The notes below the pieces were generated by a model. The model was not told the DNA's origin. It did no database searches and saw only the letters and a program-made list of their open reading frames with translations. A program made the position numbers and the translations under genes. From the IMG/VR virus record IMGVR_UViG_3300010157_000087, positions 1 to 52,045 of that record: a stretch of 52,045 bases of DNA. One strand, written 5' to 3'. This stretch comes from a virus. Positions 8,608-17,736 of the stretch are shown in pieces; position 1 is the stretch's first letter, and the number at the start of each line of letters is the position of its first letter.

Positions 8608-9501
8608 CTACTCATCAAGACTACTTACGACCGGTCCGGACATGGCAGCCATGCTGTGTTTGCCCAAGTTCTGACGTGTCCATGAAGGATTGAGTCCGTT
8701 CATTTCTAGTATGTCATCACGGATGTTTTGGTTTTTCTTTTCGATGTTCAGGATACGAGTGAAACTATTAGTGATAGCGGCAGTATAATACGCAAAAGGG
8801 TTCTGCGATTTTGACTCATCAAATTGCAATCCGATTTGAGACAGTTGTAGCAGGGCTTGTCCCCGCATTTCTTCGTTGTAGGTGTATCCACGCCAGTTAC
8901 TCCTTGTAGCATATCTTTCGCACAGTTTCATAAACATGTTGGCTAGAGTTCGAGTCATTTTGCCATGATCTTTTGAAAACTCGCCTGTATCCAGTGTGCC
9001 ACGCCAATGGCTTTTGCCCACTAAAAAGGGTACCTTGGCATCGTCAATTCGGTAATGCCAGAACGGAGGGAAGTTAACTCTCATGTGGGTGGGATTCAGG
9101 ATTGGTTCCTCCACCAGGTCCGCTAGGGGGTCTTTAGTGACATCATCCAGTTCCAAGATGTCTTCTAACCGGCGTTTTTTGGCTTCGGCCTTGGTGATTT
9201 TTTTGGCTGCCATGGGAATGTGTTCCCAGCAGGTGACTCGGAACACAATGTCTGTGTTGGGTATCTTTTTGGGATCTACTATGACGCCTTCGCGCTTGAG
9301 TCGATCTGCACGGTTGCGTCGTGCTTCGGCTATGGTCTTCTGATTGATCTTGCTCACACTGGGCAAGATCATATCAAACTGATGATCCTGCACAGGGTCT
9401 CTAAAAGCACAGTAGGTGTTTTTGCTCAGATGAATCTCTTTGAGAATATCTCTGTTGTTGAGATAGTTAGTTTTAGGTGTGGCACGGATTGTAGCAGTCA
9501 T
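8608..9501 (-). CDS. gp55: Late-transcription sigma factor gp55 (enlarged)
   Basis: The product directs host RNA polymerase core to phage late promoters. The C-terminal half carries the sigma-like part: WRGYTYNEEMRGQALLQL, FDESKSQNPFAYYTAAITN and RILNIEKKNQ align in order with the T4 gp55 GYTQ...EMIADGI, NPHAYITQACFNAF and RIKKERKE segments. The protein has 297 residues against about 185 in T4. The extra part is mainly N-terminal and central (about residues 30-190), including a basic KKITKAEAKKRR stretch. The start at 9501 was chosen because AAAGGA lies upstream of it; an earlier in-frame ATG at 9543 overlaps the -10 region of the likely promoter. TAAATA-type late promoters that this factor should recognise occur elsewhere in the window. 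Confidence 0.85.
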   Translation of the reverse strand: MTATIRATPKTNYLNNRDILKEIHLSKNTYCAFRDPVQDHQFDMILPSVSKINQKTIAEARRNRADRLKREGVIVDPKKIPNTDIVFRVTCWEHIPMAAKKITKAEAKKRRLEDILELDDVTKDPLADLVEEPILNPTHMRVNFPPFWHYRIDDAKVPFLVGKSHWRGTLDTGEFSKDHGKMTRTLANMFMKLCERYATRSNWRGYTYNEEMRGQALLQLSQIGLQFDESKSQNPFAYYTAAITNSFTRILNIEKKNQNIRDDILEMNGLNPSWTRQNLGKHSMAAMSGPVVSSLDE

Positions 9502-9531
9502 TGACTGGGGATTCCTTTCGAATATGTACTT

Positions 9532-9559
9532 AGTGTAACACATTTGTACTAGTTGTCAA
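9532..9559 (-). promoter_or_regulatory. Sigma70-like promoter for the gp55-gp47 transcript
   Basis: On the minus strand, a perfect TTGACA (-35, plus-strand positions 9554-9559) and TACACT (-10, 9532-9537) are separated by 16 bases. Initiation near 9525 would give a leader of about 24 nt to the gp55 ATG at 9501, containing its AAAGGA ribosome site. A host-type promoter is expected for a sigma gene needed before late transcription. Confidence 0.6.
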
Positions 9560-9591
9560 CCTTTTATAAACGGACCAGTTAATTTTTTGGG

Positions 9592-9597
9592 TAAATA
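9592..9597 (+). promoter_or_regulatory. TAAATA-core late promoter-like motif before the baseplate module
   Basis: TTGGGTAAATACATG carries the TAAATA core 17 nt before the ATG of the first tail gene (9615), in the divergent 113-nt gap facing gp55. An AAGGA ribosome site lies between motif and start. The core resembles the T4 late consensus TATAAATA. Confidence 0.5.
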
Positions 9598-9614
9598 CAT
9601 GATCAAGGAAAACT

Positions 9615-11159
9615 ATGGCTAACATTTATGATTTTGGACCACCCACCGATGCTGCCGGCGATGTGCCTGCATCTGTAAACAAGTACGGCGCTGATTATGG
9701 TCAAGAAATACTAGACAACACCGGTGAACAAAATCAAAGTTTTGCCGGAGATGCCGCATTCAATAACGCTACCCGACCTGATCAGACCACCAACAATCCT
9801 AATGCAGTAACCAATTATAGCGATTACGGATCACTCACAGGTGCCGGCGCCGCAGGAACATCAACCACGGTTACCAAATCTGCCACGTCAGTAAGCCCTG
9901 CAAGTGATCCAAGTCAATTTCCTGCATATGACGACAACGGTAATCTTCAACCAGGATTCAAAATTAATGAAGAAAATGGTCTGCCATACTATGCAGGTGC
10001 GGTAACCCCCACAACCAGTGCCGCACCAATTAATACCAGAGCAGATGGCGAAAGTTTTGGAAACAGATACGATGATGGCTTTGGCGGATATGTAAACGGT
10101 GATGGCCAAGCAGTTGATGTAAATGGTTTGTTGATTCCCACTGGGAACAACATCACTAGATCAGCCGCTGCCGTGAACACACAAGATGGCCAGTCATTTG
10201 GTCCTGTGCTGCCAGACCCAAACGGCAATGGTGGATTTGTTGATGCCGCAGGCAATCCAGTCAATGCTGACGGATCACCAATTTTTCCGGCAGCACCAAT
10301 CAACACAGCCAATGAAGAGGCAGCAATTCAAACACAAGTAGGCCGTCAGTTAGCACAAAATCAAAAAGTCTACGCCGAACAAAAGAAAGCAGTCAACAAC
10401 GGTGATTGGCGTGTGCGCCTGAGTCTAGCCAAAGGAGCCAACTATCTCTACAATGATGCAGGCAATGGAATTTTATACCCACTAGCCCTGACCAGTGGGG
10501 TCATATTCCCCTACATGCCGCAGATTGAAACCAGTTACAAAGCCGACTATGATGCCTACGCACTCACCCACAGCAACTACAAAGGATACTTTTACAAGAG
10601 CAGTTACACAGATGCAGTAAATATGACGGCAATTTTCACAGCACAAGATACCGCAGAGGCCAACTACCTGTTGGCAGTGATACATTTTTTTCGTTCAGTG
10701 ACCAAAATGTTCTACGGACAAGATGCGCAACGTGGAGCACCTCCTCCTCTAGTGTACTTGACCGGCCTGGGTGAATATCAATTTGCCGCACACCCATGCG
10801 TGGTCACCAGTTTTAATTACAGTTTGCCAATTGACGTAGATTACATACGCACCAGATCAACCAACATCAACGGTGCCAACATGCTCACACGCAGAGACCG
10901 ACAGACCACTGCCACTGATCCTATATCAGGTGCTGTGGGCAGACTGCAAAATTTATTCAACAGTCAAGGCATCAGTAAAGGTGCAGAAACTTGTAGACCA
11001 CCACCACCTACACTGGGACAAAATCAACCTACCTATGTGCCCACTCGCATGCAAATGACAATTTCACTGCTGCCTATACAGAGTCGTCAGCAGGTCAGCC
11101 GAGAATTCAGCCTACAGCAGTATGCTCGAGGTGATCTACTCAAAGGAGGATTCTGGTAA
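9615..11159 (+). CDS. Tail/baseplate structural protein, possibly tail-tube initiator type
   Basis: The protein has 514 residues and an AAGGA site before ATG 9615. Residues 1-230 are low-complexity and Asn/Ala/Gly-rich, with a twice-repeated unit of about 45 residues (INTRADGESFG... and VNTQDGQSFG..., about 138-225). The C-terminal half (about 250-514) is a compact domain with WRVRLSLAKG, FPYMPQIETSYKADY, GAPPPLVYLTGLGEYQF and VTSFNYSLPIDVDYIR. That pattern fits tube-fold proteins that cap or start the tail tube, such as T4 gp48 or gp54, but the match is structural intuition rather than motif proof. Its position directly before gp53 and the hub genes supports a baseplate role. Confidence 0.75.
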   Translation: MANIYDFGPPTDAAGDVPASVNKYGADYGQEILDNTGEQNQSFAGDAAFNNATRPDQTTNNPNAVTNYSDYGSLTGAGAAGTSTTVTKSATSVSPASDPSQFPAYDDNGNLQPGFKINEENGLPYYAGAVTPTTSAAPINTRADGESFGNRYDDGFGGYVNGDGQAVDVNGLLIPTGNNITRSAAAVNTQDGQSFGPVLPDPNGNGGFVDAAGNPVNADGSPIFPAAPINTANEEAAIQTQVGRQLAQNQKVYAEQKKAVNNGDWRVRLSLAKGANYLYNDAGNGILYPLALTSGVIFPYMPQIETSYKADYDAYALTHSNYKGYFYKSSYTDAVNMTAIFTAQDTAEANYLLAVIHFFRSVTKMFYGQDAQRGAPPPLVYLTGLGEYQFAAHPCVVTSFNYSLPIDVDYIRTRSTNINGANMLTRRDRQTTATDPISGAVGRLQNLFNSQGISKGAETCRPPPPTLGQNQPTYVPTRMQMTISLLPIQSRQQVSREFSLQQYARGDLLKGGFW

Positions 11160-11458
11160 TGGCCAATTATGATTCAACCACTGCCTACTACAACACTGGC
11201 TACAGTCAGTTCTTTCTGGACGTAATGCAAAATCGTAACATACCCAAGCAAGGTGATGACAGGATTTTGTTAATAAACCAAACCTATCAGTATAGGCCAG
11301 ATCACCTGGCCTATGATCTTTATGACACTCCGACCCTGTGGTGGGTGTTTTATCAACGCAATCCCAATACCTTGACCAAACCACCTCTTGACTTCCGAGC
11401 CGGGGTACAAATTTATCTACCCAAGATCTCTACGCTACGTAATGTGTTAGGATTCTAA
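11159..11458 (+). CDS. gp53: Baseplate wedge subunit gp53
   Basis: This 99-residue protein starts within TAATG, overlapping the previous stop by one base. It shows the gp53 core: a Tyr-rich start, then RPDHLAYDLYDTPTLWWVFYQRN, which corresponds to the ELANAIYGNPQLYWVLLMCN segment of T4 gp53, and then a LysM-like end (RAGVQIYLPK). T4 gp53 is about 196 residues, so this is a short version holding only the conserved core. In T4 gp53 clamps the inner baseplate wedges together. It lies in a run of baseplate genes, which supports the call. Confidence 0.82.
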   Translation: MANYDSTTAYYNTGYSQFFLDVMQNRNIPKQGDDRILLINQTYQYRPDHLAYDLYDTPTLWWVFYQRNPNTLTKPPLDFRAGVQIYLPKISTLRNVLGF

Positions 11459-11460
11459 AC

Positions 11461-13011
11461 ATGGCCACAGCACAAGAGATCACCGCCGAAATCGCTCGAT
11501 TACGAGATAGATTGCGAATTGCTCGCAACGGACTGAAAGATCTAAATCCAAATCTATCCAGCAACCAGGCCATTCTGGCCAGATACCAAGACGAGGTTGC
11601 AAACATTCCTGGACAGATTCTGGCCCTGGAAGCAGAATTAAAATCTGTACTGGCTACAGCCAGTGCTGGCGTTACTGTGGGCAATGCCAATAAGGCCAGA
11701 GATAATAATGCCAATGCCACACGCCCAATAGTCGCGGCTGAAGTACTAACACCCACTGGGAGAATTGAACCCGAAGGCTCAGGATCGGGCACCAACGCCT
11801 CAGTGACTCCCACCACAGAAACTAACGGTAATGCTGGTACCAATGCTGAAACCAGAACTATCTCTCAAACACAGGCCACACCGCAAACACTATCCAATCC
11901 TTTTACAACAAATGTACTTGGCACAACCAATGCCACAATAAATGCTGCCACAACATCTGTAGGCGGCAATGCTGCCACAGCATCTGTAGGCGGCCCTGGA
12001 GCAGGGGCTGCGCCAGATGATCAGCGTGGCTCAGGTGGCGGGCCAACAGGCTCCAGTGCATTGAGAAACAGACTGGATCAATTGTATGCCGGCCCAACCA
12101 ATGCTATCTTGGCACAAGACAATATCTTAGACCAATATCCCAGTTACACCTACTCACTCAGTTGGTATCTCATAGATCCTGATGCCTACAACCAACTGGT
12201 TGTGAGTCCTAAAAAAGATCTCAACAGTTATTATCTATTGGCACAAAGTGGTGGTGCACCAGTATCAACTGGCATTGTTAATCCAGGCGAAACAGGACCC
12301 CTGGCCGGAACCGCTGGCCGTAATCCCTACTTCAATCTAGATTATTACATAGATAATTTCATCTGTCACACAGCCTTGAGTTCAAGCCTAGATTCGGGAG
12401 GCCCATCACAGCACACAGACGTGTCATTTACCATAAGCGAGCCCAATGGCATCAGCCTACCGCAAAATCTGTATGCCGCAATCACTGACTTGTACAGAAC
12501 CAAAGGACTGGTGAGACCCACAGACGATGTGAATTATGCATCAGGGCAATATGTCATGGTCATAAGATTTTATGGCTACGACGAATCGGGCAACTTGATT
12601 CAACCTATTGCCAGAAACACAGGTGCCACTGACAGTCGAGCAGTGGTTGAAAAATTCATATACTTTATTTTGACTGATTTGACATACTCAATATCCAATA
12701 GATTGGTAGAGTATAAAATCACCGGGGCAGCACCAGGTACTGCCACAGGACTATCATCCAATCGTGGCAGTATACCTGCAAATTATCAATTCTCAGGAGC
12801 CACAGTACGAGACATCCTGGTAGGGCAAATACAACAACAAACAGCATCACAAGCAGCCGGCGACCAAACTCGTAACGGAGTTCCGATCAAGTCGTCTCCT
12901 CCAGTCAAGGTTAGTGACTTGTCCATGCGGGAACAGGCCGCTATTGCGGCAGGAACAGATCCAAACACAGTGAATGACCAAGGCATGGCCTTTGGTGGAG
13001 GAGGACTATAA
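11461..13011 (+). CDS. Virion structural protein, probably baseplate hub-associated
   Basis: This 516-residue protein starts 2 nt after gp53. Residues 1-65 are a predicted coiled coil (EIARLRDRLRIARNGLKDL; ILALEAELKSVL). Residues of about 70-205 are a Thr/Asn/Ala/Gly-rich linker that contains a tandem repeat at the DNA level. Residues of about 205-450 form a folded domain with YTYSLSWYLIDPDAYNQL, VSFTISEPNGISLPQNLYAA and GQYVMVIRFYGYDESGN. The SEPNG segment followed by a helix resembles hub proteins of large myoviruses. I cannot assign a T4 gene number. It overlaps the next gene by TAATG. Confidence 0.7.
   Translation: MATAQEITAEIARLRDRLRIARNGLKDLNPNLSSNQAILARYQDEVANIPGQILALEAELKSVLATASAGVTVGNANKARDNNANATRPIVAAEVLTPTGRIEPEGSGSGTNASVTPTTETNGNAGTNAETRTISQTQATPQTLSNPFTTNVLGTTNATINAATTSVGGNAATASVGGPGAGAAPDDQRGSGGGPTGSSALRNRLDQLYAGPTNAILAQDNILDQYPSYTYSLSWYLIDPDAYNQLVVSPKKDLNSYYLLAQSGGAPVSTGIVNPGETGPLAGTAGRNPYFNLDYYIDNFICHTALSSSLDSGGPSQHTDVSFTISEPNGISLPQNLYAAITDLYRTKGLVRPTDDVNYASGQYVMVIRFYGYDESGNLIQPIARNTGATDSRAVVEKFIYFILTDLTYSISNRLVEYKITGAAPGTATGLSSNRGSIPANYQFSGATVRDILVGQIQQQTASQAAGDQTRNGVPIKSSPPVKVSDLSMREQAAIAAGTDPNTVNDQGMAFGGGGL
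11941..11994 (+). repeat. Tandem repeat, two 27-bp units
   Basis: Two adjacent 27-bp units starting AATGCTGCCACA and ending GTAGGCGGC differ at one base. They encode two copies of a nine-residue unit (NAATTSVGG and NAATASVGG) in the linker of the structural protein that contains them. Confidence 0.9.
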
Positions 13012-14705
13012 TGCCCGGCATAGGAAATTTAAATCCAGCACTCAATAGTAACCGTATAGCAACAGCAAATTCGGTGACCAAAGGTAGAGGAGGCTACAGT
13101 GCTATCACAGCCGAAGCAGGCTACAATGTGCCCAAGGCAACAACAACGACCAAAGCGCCTACCAAGGCCAACAATGCTCCCAAACCATCAGTCAACACCA
13201 TAGGCACAGGTTTAATTGCGGCATTGAATGCTGAACAACAGAAATTGCTTGACAACAAAGACCCTAATGGCAAGCCCAATCCCTTGATAGAGAAAGCCGA
13301 TATCTTTGAAATCAAGTTTGTGGATGACATGATTGCCACAGCCAGCATGGTGCCAGCAGGTGACTTTGACAAGACTCTGACCGGGGGATCTAGCAACCTC
13401 ACTGCCGCACAACAACTGTTGCCAAACAAACAAAGTATTGATCCCACAGTTCGCACTCGCGCTGCCAGTGCAGGGCAACAGATCATACAATTTATTGATC
13501 AAGTGATCAGAAGTAGCAACTACATTATCAATCAATCCAGAGTATTCTGGAACACTCAAACCAAGACCTGGGAATTGAATGGAAAGTCAGCACAGCAATT
13601 TGTCTGGTACAACATAGTTGTTCAGACACAATCTTTGGGGTATGATAGAAAACGTCATGACAATGCATATCGCATGACTTTTGTTGTTACTCCTTATGAA
13701 GTGCCCATGCTGAGTACTTTTTTTGCTCCGGCACAGTTCAGAGGCGTACATAAAAACTACAACTATTGGTTTACAGGACAAAACACTCAGGTACTCAACT
13801 TTGAACAGCATTTCAATCATCAATGGACACAGGCCGTGACCAATGATGTGCCTTCACAGATCAGTCAAACGCAACAGTCAAACACAAGAGAACAGTGGAA
13901 GGCACAGGTGTTTCCTGCCAGTGGTCAAAGCAGTCAGGGTGCAGAACAACGAGTGTATGAATCTGGTGCCAATGCAGCCGATTGGCTTTACAGTACTGAT
14001 TTAGATGAAGCAAAATTAACCATTGTTGGTGATCCGGCCTGGCTGCCAAGCCCACTAGAGCAAACTATAGAATCAAATTTCACTACTGCCGCTTTCTACC
14101 CTGATGGTGCCATTAACACCACAGCAAGCGGTGCTTATTTTAGTGTGGGCTGGAACAGACCCACAGACTATAATTTACAAACAGGACTGCTAGATCCAGG
14201 CACCACAAATTATTTTGCTGATAGACAAAACGGTATAGCAGGACTGTCAAGAGAGGCTACCACTTATGTAGGCGTATCAGTCACACACATATTCAAAGGT
14301 GGAAAATTCACACAAGAACTGTCAGGATCAATAGCACGTTACGATGTCAATGCAGGAACAGATGCTGGCCGGCCGGCAAAAACACCTACAGATAATCAGT
14401 CCAGAGCGGCTTCACAATTCGGAGCATTTGATTTTGGTAAACAAAATGATTCATGGGGTGAAAGTAGTACTCGTCGAGATGGCAGAACCAATCTTGCCGC
14501 AGTGGCCATTGGAGCAGCCAACAACGAAATAGTGTCAGGTAGAATAGGAGTAGCCGAGGCCCAGGCTGTGCTGGCCAATGGCAGTGAACGAGATATACAA
14601 GCCCTGGGCGGCCGTATATATTTGCAAAGTATTGCCAACAGTACTTCGGCAGCAGGCACGCCCAAAGCACCACAAACAATAGCCAAGGATGGCGGACCAG
14701 GATAA
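13011..14705 (+). CDS. Virion structural protein, probably baseplate hub-associated
   Basis: This 564-residue protein overlaps the preceding gene by TAATG. After a Thr/Lys/Ala-rich N-terminus, the core includes IFEIKFVDDMIATASMVP, YIINQSRVFWNTQTKTWEL, QFVWYNIVVQTQSLGYDRKR and AYRMTFVVTPYEVP. That pattern of paired strands around a short amphipathic helix suggests the hub or tube-like folds next to gp5. A later segment GVSVTHIFKGGKFTQELSG resembles the closing strands of such domains. The C-terminal 130 residues are polar and Ala-rich. Its place immediately before the gp5 spike gene suggests a gp27-like position in the complex. The exact family is not recognised. Confidence 0.7.
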   Translation: MPGIGNLNPALNSNRIATANSVTKGRGGYSAITAEAGYNVPKATTTTKAPTKANNAPKPSVNTIGTGLIAALNAEQQKLLDNKDPNGKPNPLIEKADIFEIKFVDDMIATASMVPAGDFDKTLTGGSSNLTAAQQLLPNKQSIDPTVRTRAASAGQQIIQFIDQVIRSSNYIINQSRVFWNTQTKTWELNGKSAQQFVWYNIVVQTQSLGYDRKRHDNAYRMTFVVTPYEVPMLSTFFAPAQFRGVHKNYNYWFTGQNTQVLNFEQHFNHQWTQAVTNDVPSQISQTQQSNTREQWKAQVFPASGQSSQGAEQRVYESGANAADWLYSTDLDEAKLTIVGDPAWLPSPLEQTIESNFTTAAFYPDGAINTTASGAYFSVGWNRPTDYNLQTGLLDPGTTNYFADRQNGIAGLSREATTYVGVSVTHIFKGGKFTQELSGSIARYDVNAGTDAGRPAKTPTDNQSRAASQFGAFDFGKQNDSWGESSTRRDGRTNLAAVAIGAANNEIVSGRIGVAEAQAVLANGSERDIQALGGRIYLQSIANSTSAAGTPKAPQTIAKDGGPG

Positions 14706-14714
14706 GGAACAGCA

Positions 14715-16220
14715 ATGGCAGAAAATCTAGAACGAAGTTCAGGTAGATCACAAAATTTTAAATTTGACCGCGGTGGGCAGATTGCAGACGTGGGTCCATT
14801 TGTGGGCACAGTCAAAAACAATGTGGATGATGCTCGTGGTGGTCAACTCAAAGTTTTCATTGAACAGTTCAATCAGGGCGAGGAAGACAGTCCCAGCACC
14901 TGGCGAACAGTCAACTACCTACCACCATTCTATGGTCTCACACCCAAGGACAGTACCAGCACAGGAGCCGGTACCTATCCAGGTAACCAGCAGAGTTACG
15001 GCATGTGGTTTACTCCTCCAGACATTGGCACACGAGTGTTGTGCTTTTTTGTCAACGGGGATCCTAACCTGGGATACTATGTGGGCTGTATTCCTGAACC
15101 AGGTCTCAATCACATGTTGCCGGCCATCGGAGCGTCGCCCAAAGGGCAATACGTAACAGACAACAAGGCACAGGCAGCATACTTTGCCAACTCAGCACAG
15201 TTACCAGTTACTGAAATCAACACAGAAAATCGAGAAACTGAACAGAATCCCAGATTCTTTGATCAACCCAAACCAGTACACTCGGTACAGGCGGCCATAT
15301 ACTTTCAACAGGGACTTGTGAACGATACTGAACGTGGCCCCATTGGTTCCACAGCACAAAGAGAAAGCCCCAGCACAGTTTATGGTATATCAACTCCGGG
15401 CAAGCCGGTGTATGCTGGCGGGCAGGATCCTGCTGCCATAAGAAAACAATTGAGTACTACCACAGTAAATCCACAAGATGTCAAGATAATTGGTCGTTAC
15501 GGCGGACACACTCTTGTGATGGATGACGGAGACCTTGACGGCAACAATGCCCTGTTCCGCATGAGGTCAGCCAAGGGTCATCAAGTCATGATGAATGACT
15601 CTGCTGACTTTATCTATATTGCTCATGCCAATGGACAAACCTGGATCGAACTGGGAGTAGAAGGCACTGTAGATGTGTACTCCACCAACTCGGTGAACGT
15701 GCGCACAGAAGGCACAATCAACTTACACGCCGACAAGGATATCAACATGTATGCTGGCGGCAATATCAGCATGAAGAGTGGAGCAGCCACCAACATAGGT
15801 GCAGTGACTTCAATGAACCTGGCTGCCGAAGCAGGCATGACCTTGTACAGCACGGCCGCACTGGGCATCCGTAGCGACGGCAGTCTGAGTCTACAAGGTG
15901 CCTCTAGTTCTTGGCAAGGCGGAACAAAACTGGCACTCAAGGCAGGACGTATCGATCTCAATGGTGGCTCAGCCAAGACAGTGACACCCCCTAAACTTTA
16001 TCCCAAACGCACTTTGGACGACACTGTGTTCAACAACACCAAAGGTTGGCAAGTCAAAGCAGGCGCACTGGAAAGCATTGTGACTCGGGCACCAACCCAT
16101 GAACCTTATAAATATCACAACCAAGGTGTTAGTGTGATAGTAGATTTTGTCGATGGACAACCCACACCGCCTCCCACTGCTGAGCCAGTGCCCGCAGGTT
16201 GGAATTTACAAGTCAAATGA
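14715..16220 (+). CDS. gp5: Baseplate central spike gp5-like, without a lysozyme domain
   Basis: The protein has 501 residues and a TAAGGA ribosome site. Residues of about 30-145 form the OB-fold of spike proteins (FVGTVKNNVDDARGGQLKVF, MWFTPPDIGTRVLCFFVNGDP, GYYVGCI). A middle domain contains GGHTLVMDDGD and RMRSAKGHQVMMND, as in VgrG/gp5 proteins. Residues of about 313-418 are a triple-stranded beta-helix ladder of short repeats (GTVDVYS, GTINLHAD, GNISMKSG, GSLSLQG). T4 gp5 carries a lysozyme between the OB-fold and the helix; none is visible here. The protein should trimerise into the membrane-puncturing spike. A perfect TATAAATA occurs inside its 3' end. Confidence 0.9.
   Translation: MAENLERSSGRSQNFKFDRGGQIADVGPFVGTVKNNVDDARGGQLKVFIEQFNQGEEDSPSTWRTVNYLPPFYGLTPKDSTSTGAGTYPGNQQSYGMWFTPPDIGTRVLCFFVNGDPNLGYYVGCIPEPGLNHMLPAIGASPKGQYVTDNKAQAAYFANSAQLPVTEINTENRETEQNPRFFDQPKPVHSVQAAIYFQQGLVNDTERGPIGSTAQRESPSTVYGISTPGKPVYAGGQDPAAIRKQLSTTTVNPQDVKIIGRYGGHTLVMDDGDLDGNNALFRMRSAKGHQVMMNDSADFIYIAHANGQTWIELGVEGTVDVYSTNSVNVRTEGTINLHADKDINMYAGGNISMKSGAATNIGAVTSMNLAAEAGMTLYSTAALGIRSDGSLSLQGASSSWQGGTKLALKAGRIDLNGGSAKTVTPPKLYPKRTLDDTVFNNTKGWQVKAGALESIVTRAPTHEPYKYHNQGVSVIVDFVDGQPTPPPTAEPVPAGWNLQVK
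16107..16114 (+). promoter_or_regulatory. Perfect TATAAATA inside the 3' end of the spike gene
   Basis: CCTTATAAATATCAC contains the exact T4 late promoter consensus about 103 nt before the ATG at 16217. It lies in coding sequence (EPYKYH), so it may be chance. Its position before the next gene makes internal late initiation possible. Confidence 0.35.
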
Positions 16221-17716
16221 ACGTTTTTAAATTTGTCACACCGTTAGGTCAAACAATCGAAATGAATGGACCAGCAGGATCTACCTACGATCAAGCCTTG
16301 GCAATTTTCAATCAACAGTCATCAACAGGCAGTCTCTCAGGACTCCGAATCGGCGATGTGTTAAACAGCCTGATTCAAGCCAAAGGCGGCTTGACCACAG
16401 CATTGGCACAGGTTACAGGATCTATCACGCCCAGCACAGTATCTCAAATTGGCAGTGTTCTGACCAAGATACCAAATCTTCCTGCACTGAATCCCACCAC
16501 AATATCAAATTTTGTAAACACTCAGGTATTGGCTGGCAGTGTTGTAGGACCATTATCAACCACACAGATACAAGGACTGCTATCGTCTACTTCGGCAGCA
16601 GTAAATCAACTGCCCACAGAAGTCACAAATCAAAAAGGTCTGGGCACATATGGACTGTCAGCCGATCAACTGCAACAGGCAGGCCTGATCAAACCTGGCA
16701 CAGCAGAATTGATCAATCAAGACCCTGCAAATTTAGTGTCAATTCTTAGTAGTCCCACAGTATGGACTGGTAAGGGTGGCGCAGAAAGCCTAGATGCTTT
16801 GTTGTCTAATCCAACTCTGCAAAACATTGCACAACAAAGCACTTTGGCCAGCAGTTACAACAATCTATCAGAATTAGGAGTTGTGTCTGACACTATAAAC
16901 AATGTGTTTGGTTCTACAACAGACCTGGGCGCTGTGGTCAACAATGCTGCCAATTATGGCCTGGAAGCCACCACGTCATGGTTGAACAATACTCTAGGCG
17001 GCAGCGACATTGGACAGTTGACCACATCTGCCATTGAATCAGTGTTTGGCATGAGTTTTGGTTCGGTAAACCAATCAGTGAGTGGAGGCGGCAATCCATT
17101 ACAGACAGGTGTTCAATCTCCTCGGGGTTATTCTCACACAGTAAATCGCTCAGTGATAGATACTGCTTTCAACAGCATAATTGGTACCAATAAAATACCT
17201 GCCAACATATTTGCCAACCCTGTACTGGGCATTGACATACGAACTCAAGTTGCTCAACTTAGCACAATTAATCAATCGTCGTCGATCTTGCTCTCTCAGT
17301 TGGCATCCACTGCGGCAGGTGTATCTTTATTGAGTCAGATACCAGGTGCAAACAGCATCATGAGCCTGTTGCAATCAGGACAAGGACTCGTAAGTGAAAT
17401 AAAAGGTGCCGCACAATTGCTGGACCAAGCAAAAAATTTACCTGGAGTTGGTGCCTTGCTGGCTGACATTCCGGGATCAGGAGAAGTATTAGGTAGTTTA
17501 CAAAGTATTGGATCAGACCTGTTTAAAAACGGCGCAGAAGCACTGGGACTAGATGCAAAAGAATTGGCTGCTGCCGGACTTGATTTGCTGGGTCTTGATA
17601 TCACTACCTTGACAGGACTTGACGCATCTGCCTTGTTGAGCGGATCAGAAACAGTCATAGCCGAAGCCGCACCCTTGGCCGAAGCCGCAGTTGAGTTCAT
17701 TGCTAGTTTCTGGTAA
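16217..17716 (+). CDS. Virion structural protein of unknown role
   Basis: The protein has 499 residues. The start at 16217 was chosen because it forms an ATGA overlap with the spike gene; an upstream ATG at 16199 would add six residues. The first 25 residues (FKFVTPLGQTIEMNG, STYDQALAIFNQQ) resemble a small binding module. The rest is Ala/Ser/Gln/Leu-rich and helical, with many segments such as GLSADQLQQAGLIKPG and LLSQIPGANSIMSLLQSGQ, and an Ala-rich end close to VEFIASFW. It could be an extended tail component loaded on the spike. The length and absence of a strong heptad pattern argue against it being the main tape measure. Function is not assigned. Confidence 0.7.
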   Translation: MNVFKFVTPLGQTIEMNGPAGSTYDQALAIFNQQSSTGSLSGLRIGDVLNSLIQAKGGLTTALAQVTGSITPSTVSQIGSVLTKIPNLPALNPTTISNFVNTQVLAGSVVGPLSTTQIQGLLSSTSAAVNQLPTEVTNQKGLGTYGLSADQLQQAGLIKPGTAELINQDPANLVSILSSPTVWTGKGGAESLDALLSNPTLQNIAQQSTLASSYNNLSELGVVSDTINNVFGSTTDLGAVVNNAANYGLEATTSWLNNTLGGSDIGQLTTSAIESVFGMSFGSVNQSVSGGGNPLQTGVQSPRGYSHTVNRSVIDTAFNSIIGTNKIPANIFANPVLGIDIRTQVAQLSTINQSSSILLSQLASTAAGVSLLSQIPGANSIMSLLQSGQGLVSEIKGAAQLLDQAKNLPGVGALLADIPGSGEVLGSLQSIGSDLFKNGAEALGLDAKELAAAGLDLLGLDITTLTGLDASALLSGSETVIAEAAPLAEAAVEFIASFW

Positions 17717-17725
17717 TTGCACACA

Positions 17726-17731
17726 TAAATA
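17726..17731 (+). promoter_or_regulatory. TAAATA-core late promoter-like motif before gp25
   Basis: CACATAAATACCAGTATGA places TAAATA five bases before the gp25 ATG, with no ribosome site between. It is nearly identical to the signal on the minus strand at 2721-2726. Confidence 0.5.
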
Positions 17732-17736
17732 CCAGT

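Noticed and set aside
14396-14821. 141-codon minus-strand frame at the junction before the spike gene
   Set aside because: It is antisense to two structural genes with proper ribosome sites and a tight junction.
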